Below are positions 1-5,663 of a stretch of 8,584 nt of DNA, piece after piece. The notes under the pieces are model-generated. The model was not told where the DNA came from, made no database searches, and was given only the letters and a program-made list of their open reading frames with translations. The stretch's first letter is position 1. Each line of letters starts with the position of its first letter. Both the position numbers and the translations under genes were made by a program. The DNA comes from Bacteroidales bacterium UBA6408 (GTDB lineage: Bacteria; Bacteroidota; Bacteroidia; Bacteroidales; UBA932): the NCBI GenBank assembly GCA_002439805.1, contig DJPQ01000030.1:1-8584 (forward strand), written 5' to 3'.

Positions 1-560
1 GGGTAGTTCCCGTAGAGCTTCTCGTTGTCGATGATCAGCAGGCTGTCGACGTTCTTCTCCATTTCCATGATGCCGTCGAGCGCCTTGGTCATGGACTCGT
101 TGCCCTCGTTCCGGAACGGGATTGTCACGACGCCGACGGTGAGTATTCCCCGCTTCTTGGACATCGCCGCGATGACAGGGGCCGCTCCGGTGCCGGTTCC
201 GCCTCCCATCCCGGCGGTTATGAAGAGCATTCCCTGCTTTACCGGGAGGTCTGAGAACACGATTTCCTCAATCTCCTTTTCTGACTCTATCGCCGCGTTC
301 CTTCCCGCCACCGGGTCCGTGCCGGCTCCGAGACCCTCGCCGAGCTGAATCTTGCACGCGACGTCGCTGTTCTTCAGAGCCTGCGAGTCGGTGTTGCAGA
401 CAATGAAAGTGCACCCGCCGATTTTCTGCTTCGCCATGTGGTTCACGGCGTTGCATCCTCCTCCGCCGACTCCGATGACCTTTATGGTCGATTCCGTTCT
501 CTTCCAGTTTGTAGGCACGACTCCGAATGCGGCCTCGTCAATGATTGATCTTCCGTTCAT
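1..560 (-). CDS. ftsZ: Cell division protein FtsZ, N-terminal 186 codons (cut by window edge)
   Basis: FtsZ is the tubulin-like GTPase that polymerises into the cytoplasmic Z-ring and recruits the divisome. Read on the minus strand from the ATG at 560, the frame stays open to the window edge. Visible motifs are the first nucleotide-binding loop VIGVGGGGCNAVNHM (residues 28-42), NTDSQAL (56-62), LGAGTDP (77-83), the tubulin signature GGGTGTG (119-125) followed by AAPVIA, and TVGVVTIPF (141-149); DNEKLY lies at 178-183. The start is chosen because an in-frame TAA lies 7 codons upstream with no ATG between, and because about 26 residues before the GTPase core is usual for FtsZ. No strong Shine-Dalgarno precedes it; an AGGG lies 4 nt upstream. 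It is the last gene of the cluster visible here, 52 nt after ftsA. The C-terminal half, including the T7 loop and the FtsA-binding tail, is outside the window. Identification is certain. Confidence 0.98.
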   Translation of the reverse strand, partial: MNGRSIIDEAAFGVVPTNWKRTESTIKVIGVGGGGCNAVNHMAKQKIGGCTFIVCNTDSQALKNSDVACKIQLGEGLGAGTDPVAGRNAAIESEKEIEEIVFSDLPVKQGMLFITAGMGGGTGTGAAPVIAAMSKKRGILTVGVVTIPFRNEGNESMTKALDGIMEMEKNVDSLLIIDNEKLYGNY

Positions 561-586
561 AAGCCCTATCTTCCGTGTTTAATTCA

Positions 587-639
587 TGTTCATCATGTCC
601 GGAGGCATCCTCCTATTCATCCCCGTTGTTCATCATGTC
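587..639. repeat. Direct repeat: 3' end of ftsA echoed in the ftsA-ftsZ spacer
   Basis: The 13-mer TGTTCATCATGTC (plus strand) occurs at 587-599 in the spacer and again at 627-639 inside the last codons of ftsA, 40 bp apart. On the minus strand the similarity continues beyond the 13-mer. The ftsA end reads GACATGATGAAC, then seven extra bases, then ATGAAT and the TAG stop. The spacer copy reads GACATGATGAACATGAAT followed directly by TAA. This looks like a short duplication of the ftsA terminus in which one copy has gained or lost 7 nt. That history is inference; the repeated bases are seen directly. Confidence 0.75.
601..613 (-). promoter_or_regulatory. Small perfect hairpin burying an AGGAGG just after the ftsA stop
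   Basis: The minus-strand RNA reads GGAGG-AUG-CCUCC, a perfect 5-bp stem with a 3-nt loop that starts at the final base of the ftsA TAG codon. The 5' arm is part of AGGAGG, the only strong Shine-Dalgarno-like sequence near ftsZ, and it pairs completely with the 3' arm. The AUG in the loop opens a nine-codon frame (MPPDMMNMN) that ends at TAA, 21 nt before the ftsZ ATG. The AGGAGG is too close to this AUG (0 nt) to be a normal ribosome binding site for it. A role in ftsA-ftsZ translation is conjecture, because a 5-bp stem can arise by chance. Confidence 0.4.
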
Positions 640-2091
640 GAGAAGCCTGCCTCCTTCCTTTCCCAGACCCTCTCCGATGCTTTCGGACACTTTCTTCGCC
701 CTGTCCCAGAATGCGTTGAACCTGCTCCTGCGGCGGGCTTTCTGCTCCTGACGCTCTATGTCCTTTCTCTTTTTCTCCTCCTCAAGCCTCTTCTTCCGGG
801 CTATATCCTCTTCCGACACCATCCCCGGCAGGGTTCCCGTCTCCTGTTCCAGCTTGGTCGGCTCGGTATCTCCCGCGGCCTGCGGCTCTTCCGCCGCCGC
901 GCTCTCCTTGCTGAACGCGCAGCTTGCTCCCAGTTCGCGAGCTGCCATGACAAGACCTACGGTCGTGCTCGCCGCCGGGCTGCAGAGTCCCGTGCAGCAG
1001 TTGAACACGCCCCTGAAATTAGGTTTTCCGACACGCACGGCATATCCGGACAGCTCGGTGATGAAATTCGCCAGATTGGTCATCCGCGCCCCTCCGCCGG
1101 TAATCACTATGCCGTTCCGGAGCTTGTCCGCGAAGTTGCTCCGGCCTATCTCGTAGAGCATCGCCCGGATGATTTCCTCCTCGCGGGCGGTGATGATTTC
1201 CGACAGATACTTCACAGTCAGCCTCTTGTCCGCCTCCCCGTTCTCGCTCTTGAGCAGAAGCTGCTTCTCGCTCAGGTTCTGCAGTTTCTCCGGCATGCAC
1301 GCCCCGTAGGCTAGCTTTATGTTCTCCGCGAGAGAGAGCTTGACCTTGCTCTCCATCTGGATGTCCTTCGTCACGTTCATCCCGCCGAACGGAATGGAAG
1401 AATAGTGGCGCAGCACGTTCTTGTAATATATTGACAGCGAGGTACATCCTCCGCCGAAGTCAATCAGCGCCACTCCGTTCTCCATTTCGGATGGGAACAG
1501 CGTGGCCTCGGCGGTGAGCTGCGGGACGAAGTATTTTTTCATCGCGACGATTCCCGCCGTCTTCATGACCCTGTCAATCCTGTCGAGGGACGATTTGTTG
1601 CCGATGAACACCTTGAAGTTGCCCTCAAGCCTGCGCCCGGACATTCCGACGATGTCGTCCTCGATAATCTGGAACTCTTCATCGGTCGAGAACGACTGCG
1701 CGATTGCCCCATAGACCGTCTCGTGCTCCGGGTCTTCAATCGGGTAGCTGTCCTGCGCGAAGTTCTTCAGGTCCCCGATTTCCTCCTCGGTGATGTAGCT
1801 GTCCTCCTCCCTCTCTATCATGGCGGAATTTTCCTCCATTCTCACATAAAAGCGCGGCATTCCCAGAACCGCTCCGGTAATCTTGAGCCCTAAAATGTCC
1901 TCAGCGTCGCCTATGGCCTTCATGAGCTGCTGGGCCACCTTGTTCTCGTTGAGAATCCTGCTGCTCCTCATCCCGTTTGCCGGAGTTTCCTTGTAATAGA
2001 CGATTCTCGTGTCATTCCCGCTGACGCAGGCGACGGCAAGCGCAATCTTGAACGTGCCGAGGTCAATCGAAACTATATACCTGTCTTCCAT
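613..2091 (-). CDS. ftsA: Cell division protein FtsA, actin-like Z-ring membrane anchor
   Basis: FtsA is an actin-fold ATPase that binds the FtsZ tail and ties the Z-ring to the cytoplasmic membrane through a C-terminal amphipathic helix. The 492-residue product carries the expected landmarks: phosphate-1 strand SIDLGTFKIALAV (8-20), the SHS2/1C region around residues 85-165, phosphate-2 ALIDFGGGCTSLSIY (208-222), and the adenosine loop IVITGGGARMTNL (328-340). Actin-like homology ends near residue 390. After it come an acidic, Ala/Glu-rich linker (396-430), a highly charged Arg/Lys/Glu segment likely to be helical (430-456), and an amphipathic stretch RFNAFWDRAKKVSESIGEGL (457-476) that is the probable membrane-targeting helix. 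The total is longer than the roughly 420 residues of E. coli FtsA because of this tail, which is common in Bacteroidota. The start at 2091 gives the usual short lead into the first strand. It sits between ftsQ and ftsZ, as expected. Confidence 0.98.
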   Translation of the reverse strand: MEDRYIVSIDLGTFKIALAVACVSGNDTRIVYYKETPANGMRSSRILNENKVAQQLMKAIGDAEDILGLKITGAVLGMPRFYVRMEENSAMIEREEDSYITEEEIGDLKNFAQDSYPIEDPEHETVYGAIAQSFSTDEEFQIIEDDIVGMSGRRLEGNFKVFIGNKSSLDRIDRVMKTAGIVAMKKYFVPQLTAEATLFPSEMENGVALIDFGGGCTSLSIYYKNVLRHYSSIPFGGMNVTKDIQMESKVKLSLAENIKLAYGACMPEKLQNLSEKQLLLKSENGEADKRLTVKYLSEIITAREEEIIRAMLYEIGRSNFADKLRNGIVITGGGARMTNLANFITELSGYAVRVGKPNFRGVFNCCTGLCSPAASTTVGLVMAARELGASCAFSKESAAAEEPQAAGDTEPTKLEQETGTLPGMVSEEDIARKKRLEEEKKRKDIERQEQKARRRSRFNAFWDRAKKVSESIGEGLGKEGGRLLDMMNNGDE

Positions 2092-2097
2092 ATATCG

Positions 2098-2147
2098 TAA
2101 GCTTTACGTGTCTTTATATATCCTTATATATCCTTATGTACCTTTAC
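2098..2147. repeat. Array of five 10-bp units filling the ftsQ-ftsA spacer
   Basis: The 58-nt spacer is almost wholly a tandem array with a 10-bp period. On the minus strand the units read GTAAAGGTAC, ATAAGGATAT, ATAAGGATAT, ATAAAGACAC and GTAAAGCTTA, with consensus RTAARGRTAY. The two central units are identical and the flanking ones diverge. It begins 2 nt after the ftsQ stop codon and ends 6 nt before the ftsA ATG. The ftsA-proximal unit overlaps a small inverted repeat, CGTAA-GCT-TTACG, at 2096-2108. Several units contain AAGG or AAAG, so the array also repeats weak ribosome-binding-like purine runs. Function is not known; replication slippage, a spacing element or a protein-binding array at one helical turn are all possible. 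Confidence 0.8.
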
Positions 2148-2149
2148 GA

Positions 2150-2932
2150 CTATTCTTTGTCCTGTCTGCACACAATCTGTCCGTCGAACCTCAGGTCAAT
2201 CTCACCGTAGTTCTTCTTCAGGGGGCGTATCATCCGGTAATATTTCTCCATCTTCGCGAATTTGCCGCGGATCTTCACCGGCTGACCGAAGACGAAGCGC
2301 TCGTCACCCTCTGTGGGAATGAGGCTGACCTCACCGCCGTGCGAGACATGAATCTGCGAAATCCTGTCTCCCCAGCCGTTGTCGTTCATGTATTCGACCA
2401 TGCCGACGACCCTCATGAGCCATTCCCGCTGCTCCGGTTTCTCCACCGGACCCTTGAACCCGCGCTCCACTGTCACCGGGAAGTCTCCATCGACCACCGG
2501 GACCATTGACGTGTGGCTCCGCTGGAGAGGGAATATGTATCCGTCTGCGTCTGCGTACCATCCGTTCGACGCGCTCTGAAAGCGCACCGTCGGAGTCCTC
2601 TGCGTGACCTCGACGTTCAGCATCCCGTCCCGCGTGACGTATGCCTCGCATTTGCGTATGACGCTCTTGCTCTCTACCAGACGCTCCATCGCGCCGAGGT
2701 CGAGGCTGTCAGCGAACACGCCCTCGAAGCTGCCGTAGCCCGCCGCCAGAATGCGCCTGACGTCGTTCCCGCTGACGAACCTGTTCACTGAACTGTCCCT
2801 CACCGTCACCTCCACGCCCCTGCACTCCAGGGCGGCCTGTCTGCGTGCCCCAATCATATAGAGCGCACAGACCGCCGCGACCGAAATGGCCGCCGTGACG
2901 CACAGGAGAGTATTTGTAGCTGTTTTGTTCAT
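2150..2932 (-). CDS. ftsQ: Cell division protein FtsQ, bitopic divisome connector
   Basis: FtsQ spans the cytoplasmic membrane once and uses its periplasmic POTRA and beta domains to link early and late division proteins. The 260-residue product has a very short cytoplasmic tail, one hydrophobic helix at about residues 7-28, then a POTRA-like domain at about 36-113. The latter contains the typical pattern ending in GMLNVEVTQRTPTVRF (103-118), equivalent to the family's G-x-L-x-I-x-V-x-x-R-x-P. Next comes GWYADADGYIFPL (124-136), where the substrate-less beta domain begins, then VPVVDGDFP (144-152). The C-terminus, EIDLRFDGQIVCRQ, is typical of Bacteroidota FtsQ. Sequence is poorly conserved in this family, so position between murC and ftsA adds much to the call. 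The gap to murC is 17 nt, implying co-transcription. The ATG at 2932 gives a normal membrane-anchor start. Confidence 0.95.
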   Translation of the reverse strand: MNKTATNTLLCVTAAISVAAVCALYMIGARRQAALECRGVEVTVRDSSVNRFVSGNDVRRILAAGYGSFEGVFADSLDLGAMERLVESKSVIRKCEAYVTRDGMLNVEVTQRTPTVRFQSASNGWYADADGYIFPLQRSHTSMVPVVDGDFPVTVERGFKGPVEKPEQREWLMRVVGMVEYMNDNGWGDRISQIHVSHGGEVSLIPTEGDERFVFGQPVKIRGKFAKMEKYYRMIRPLKKNYGEIDLRFDGQIVCRQDKE

Positions 2933-2949
2933 TGTTTAACAAAAGATTC

Positions 2950-4302
2950 TCAAACCGTGAGGAGTTCTGTGATCTGAGGGATGAAACGGTCGATGTTTCC
3001 CGCCCCGAAGGTCACCAGAACATCAATCTTCTCGTCCCTGAGGTAGTCCATCAGCATCTCCTTCTTCAGCAGGACCTTCTCCGGGGCGGTCACCTTGTCG
3101 AAGATAATCCTCGACGTCACGCCCGGAATCGGCTCCTCGCGGGCCGGGTAGATGTCCAGCAGGATGAGCTTATCGACCGCGCTGAGAGCCTTCGCGAAAT
3201 CGTCGGCGAAGTCCCTTGTCCTCGTGTAGAGATGGGGCTGGAACACGGCGGTGAGCCGTCGGCCTGGGAATATGTCCCTGATGGAGGCTATTGCCGCGCC
3301 GAGCTCGTTCGGATGGTGCGCGTAGTCGTCGATGTATGCGCAGCCGGGACGGTTCACATGTATGTCAAAGCGGCGCTTCACGCCGAGGAAGGTGCCGAGA
3401 GCGTGCCTGAGCGCCTCCGGGGCGATGCCATAGACTAGCGCGACGGCGGACGCCGCGACTGCGTTCTCGACATTCACCCTGCCCGGAACTCCGACACGGC
3501 AGTCCTTGACGACGCCGTCCGGATGGTGCAGGTCGAAGGTGAAGTAGCCGCAGCAGTCCTTGCGCAGGTTGTCGGCATAGAAGTCCGCCCGAGGGTCGTT
3601 GTAGGCATATCTCATGATTTTCGCCCCGGTGTGTTCCGGAGTGATGTCCAGGCCGAGCTTGGTTATGACCGTTCCGCTGACCTGTCCGGCAAATTCCTGG
3701 AAGGCCTCGCGGACATGAGCGAGGTCGCCGTAGATGTCGAGATGGTCCGCGTCCATCGCCGTGATGACGGCAATCTCAGGGAACAGCTGGAGGAACGAGC
3801 GGTCAAACTCGTCGGCCTCCGCGACGATGGTGGGGTTGTCGCTGACAAGCAGGTTGGTGTCATAGTTCTTGGATATGCCTCCCAGAAAGGCCGAGCAGCC
3901 CTCGCCGCTCTCCGTGAGGATGTGGGCGAGCAGTGTGCTTGTGGTGGTCTTCCCGTGAGTTCCGGCAACAGCGAGGCAGCGCTGACCCTTGGCGATTTCA
4001 CCGAGCGTCCTTGAACGCTTGAGCAGCGTGTAGCCGTGCTCCTGCACATAGACGAGTTCTCCGAGGTCGTGGGGGATGGCCGGTGTATAGACGACGAGGG
4101 TGTTCTCGACGTCCTTCGGGATGAAGTCCGTGTTGTCCTCGTAATGCACCCCGATGCCCTCCGCCGCGAGTTCGTCCGTCAGTTCGGACTCTGTCCTGTC
4201 ATAGCCGCTGACATTGCAGCCCTTGAACTTGTAGTATCTTGCAATCGCCGACATCCCTATGCCGCCGATTCCGATGAGGTATATGTTCTTGTAACTGTTC
4301 AT
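2950..4302 (-). CDS. murC: UDP-N-acetylmuramate--L-alanine ligase MurC
   Basis: MurC is the cytoplasmic ATP-dependent ligase that adds L-alanine to UDP-MurNAc, the first amino acid of the peptidoglycan stem peptide. The 450-residue product shows the whole Mur-ligase architecture. There is a Rossmann-type UDP-binding motif LIGIGGIGMSAIA (9-21), the ATP P-loop AGTHGKTTTS (113-122, with Lys118), EADEFDRSFL (162-171) and MDADHLDIYG (183-192). It continues with PGRVNVENA (273-281), DDYAHHPNEL (325-334) and FQPHLYTRT (354-362). Length matches the family. One detail: the central-domain motif that in E. coli MurC reads GRHN has Val in place of His here (GRVN). This may be normal in this lineage. The gene starts 19 nt after the murG stop and ends 17 nt before ftsQ, consistent with one transcript. 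The ATG at 4302 lies just before the Rossmann strand, leaving no room for a later start. Confidence 0.98.
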   Translation of the reverse strand: MNSYKNIYLIGIGGIGMSAIARYYKFKGCNVSGYDRTESELTDELAAEGIGVHYEDNTDFIPKDVENTLVVYTPAIPHDLGELVYVQEHGYTLLKRSRTLGEIAKGQRCLAVAGTHGKTTTSTLLAHILTESGEGCSAFLGGISKNYDTNLLVSDNPTIVAEADEFDRSFLQLFPEIAVITAMDADHLDIYGDLAHVREAFQEFAGQVSGTVITKLGLDITPEHTGAKIMRYAYNDPRADFYADNLRKDCCGYFTFDLHHPDGVVKDCRVGVPGRVNVENAVAASAVALVYGIAPEALRHALGTFLGVKRRFDIHVNRPGCAYIDDYAHHPNELGAAIASIRDIFPGRRLTAVFQPHLYTRTRDFADDFAKALSAVDKLILLDIYPAREEPIPGVTSRIIFDKVTAPEKVLLKKEMLMDYLRDEKIDVLVTFGAGNIDRFIPQITELLTV

Positions 4303-4321
4303 ACAATTTTTTGTCCTTGCG

Positions 4322-5461
4322 CTATTTTATTATCTTATAAATCTCGTCCGCAATAGCCCGGGCCGCGTCCGGCAGCGCGAGCTTCAGCGCATTGCTTTCC
4401 ATTTTCTCGATCTTCTCTCTGCCACGGAGCAGGGCGCAGGCCGTCGCCATGAGCTTCTGAGTCGCCTCGCTGTCCCTGATGAGCAGCCCCGCGCCCTTGC
4501 TCACCAGTGCCATGGCGTTGTGTGTCTGGTGGTCTTCCGCCACATTGGGCGAAGGCACGAATATGGCGGCCTTCCCGCAGGCGCACAGCTCCGAAACCGA
4601 GCTTGCCCCCGAGCGCGACACCACCGCGTCCGCCACCGCGTAGGCAAGGTCCATCCTCCCGATGAAGTCCATCGGCCGCACTCCGGCGAGCGCACTTCCT
4701 CCGAGCCCTTCCGCAGCGGCCCTTTTCATGAACTCATCCACGCTCTTCCTGTAGTACCTGCCGCACTGCCAGAGCACCTCGAGATTCTCTCCTCCCGGAC
4801 ATCCAGCCGAGATCCACTCCATCACCGAACGGTTCAGCGTCCCGCTTCCGAGGCTGCCTCCGATGATGAGCAGGTGGCTGCGCTCCGGGCTGAGCCTGTA
4901 GAACCTCAGTCCCTCCTCCTTCATCTGCGGAGTCGCCGGGCGCATCGTGCTGCGGATGGGGTTGCCCGTCTTGACAATCCTGTCGGCGGGGAAGAACCTC
5001 TCCATCCCGTCATATGCCACGCAGATGCAGCGAGCCTTCTTTCCGAGAATCTTGTTGGTGAGCCCCGCAAATCCGTTCTGCTCCTGAATCAGAGTCGGAA
5101 CGCCCATTCTCTGAGCCGCCCAGAGCAGGGGAGCGCTGGCATAGCCCCCGACCCCCACAGCGATGTCCGGTCTGAACTCCCTTATGAGCCTTTTCGCCTT
5201 GCATACGCTCTTGACCACCTTGTACGGCAGCTTCAGGTTGTCGAGACTAAACTTCCTTTGAAGTCCGGCAATCGGCAGCGCCACAATGTTATAGCCCGCC
5301 TCCGGAACCTTCGTCATCTCCATCCTTCCTTCCGCTCCCACGAAAAGAATCTCCGTCCCGGGGTTGAGCGCCCTGAGTTCGTTGGCGATGGACAGTGCCG
5401 GGAATATGTGTCCTCCCGTGCCGCCGCCGCTTATTATGACCCGTATCTTCTTATATTCCAT
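4322..5461 (-). CDS. murG: Lipid II synthase MurG (undecaprenyl-PP-MurNAc-pentapeptide GlcNAc transferase)
   Basis: MurG is a GT-B glycosyltransferase on the inner face of the cytoplasmic membrane; it transfers GlcNAc from UDP-GlcNAc to lipid I, making lipid II. The 379-residue product has the N-terminal glycine-rich loop ISGGGTGGHIFPALSIA (10-26), the second G-loop VGGYASAP (104-111), EQNGFAGLTNKIL (127-139), TGNPIR (165-170) and the third G-loop IGGSLG (200-205). It also has the UDP-GlcNAc-binding region VVSRSGASSVSEL (280-292) followed by PSPNVAEDHQTHNA (303-316). Length is slightly above the E. coli enzyme. The start at 5461 is fixed by the usual few residues before the first beta strand. 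There is no clear Shine-Dalgarno, only an A-rich leader. Upstream is the 202-nt spacer carrying two 76-bp repeats, so transcription from ftsW must cross them unless murG has its own promoter; I see no convincing promoter there. Confidence 0.98.
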   Translation of the reverse strand: MEYKKIRVIISGGGTGGHIFPALSIANELRALNPGTEILFVGAEGRMEMTKVPEAGYNIVALPIAGLQRKFSLDNLKLPYKVVKSVCKAKRLIREFRPDIAVGVGGYASAPLLWAAQRMGVPTLIQEQNGFAGLTNKILGKKARCICVAYDGMERFFPADRIVKTGNPIRSTMRPATPQMKEEGLRFYRLSPERSHLLIIGGSLGSGTLNRSVMEWISAGCPGGENLEVLWQCGRYYRKSVDEFMKRAAAEGLGGSALAGVRPMDFIGRMDLAYAVADAVVSRSGASSVSELCACGKAAIFVPSPNVAEDHQTHNAMALVSKGAGLLIRDSEATQKLMATACALLRGREKIEKMESNALKLALPDAARAIADEIYKIIK

Positions 5462-5471
5462 ATCTTTATTC

Positions 5472-5547
5472 GTCTTTTTGGTCTATATTTCTTTTTTCAT
5501 CGGTCATGTACTCCAGTACACTCCCTCTTCAAAAAGAAATCTATCCT
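5472..5547. repeat. 76-bp palindrome-bearing repeat, copy A (murG-proximal)
   Basis: This copy matches the one at 5574-5649 at 74 of 76 positions, same orientation, 102 bp apart. The only differences are TT (5489-5490) against CC. Internal structure is marked: a central hairpin TGTAC-TCCA-GTACA at 5507-5520 (stem 5, loop 4) and an outer inverted pair TCTTTTTG (5473-5480) with CAAAAAGA (5530-5537). In this copy only there is an alternative 10-bp pair, ATTTCTTTTT (5487-5496) with AAAAAGAAAT (5531-5540). The minus strand also reads a 13-codon frame, MTDEKRNIDQKDE, at 5466-5507. The layout resembles a dispersed intergenic palindromic repeat; whether it recurs elsewhere in the genome cannot be told from here. 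Confidence 0.9.
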
Positions 5548-5573
5548 CAAAAATCCTTCATAAATAGTTATAT

Positions 5574-5649
5574 GTCTTTTTGGTCTATATCCCTTTTTTC
5601 ATCGGTCATGTACTCCAGTACACTCCCTCTTCAAAAAGAAATCTATCCT
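5574..5649. repeat. 76-bp palindrome-bearing repeat, copy B (ftsW-proximal)
   Basis: This is the second copy of the element, ending 14 nt from the ftsW stop codon. It keeps the central hairpin (5609-5622) and the outer inverted pair (5575-5582 with 5632-5639). The CC at 5591-5592 breaks the longer 10-bp stem that copy A can form. Between the copies lie 26 AT-rich bases (5548-5573) with no further similarity. Its minus-strand short frame reads MTDEKRDIDQKDI (5568-5609), differing from copy A at one residue within the repeat and at the last residue, which lies outside it. The near-identity of the copies implies a recent duplication or insertion, or ongoing homogenisation. Confidence 0.9.
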
Positions 5650-5663
5650 GCTCCTCCGTCGCC

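Noticed and set aside
2930..2945. Inverted repeat TTGTT-T-AACAA overlapping the ftsQ start
   Set aside because: With only five AT-rich pairs and a one-base centre, it cannot form a real RNA hairpin and is expected by chance.
4304..4314. CAATTTTTTGT shared between the murC leader and 7114-7124 in the ftsW leader
   Set aside because: It is an 11-base A/T-tract match, best explained by A-rich leaders being common before Bacteroidota start codons.
5505..5522. Rho-independent terminator formed by the TGTAC/GTACA hairpin
   Set aside because: On the minus strand the hairpin is followed by TGACCGATG rather than a T-run, and the stem is only 5 bp and not GC-rich. Termination here would also cut off murG and the genes beyond.
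4520..5563. Long plus-strand open frame of 347 codons opposite murG
   Set aside because: It is antisense to a clear murG, is rich in Arg, His and Pro as expected from a GC-rich shadow frame, and has no recognisable motif. The same applies to the long plus-strand frames opposite ftsW (5580-6938), murD (7234-8523) and ftsA (586-1314).
5364..5602. Plus-strand peptides containing FFIGHVLQYTPSSKRNLS, repeated twice
   Set aside because: They are the direct translation of the 76-bp repeat and its flanks. The repetition comes from the DNA element, and one frame starts inside antisense murG. There is no sign of selection for protein.
5462..5663. Insertion sequence or mobile element between ftsW and murG
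   Set aside because: There is no transposase, and I found no convincing target-site duplication flanking the pair. Only the small repeats are supported.
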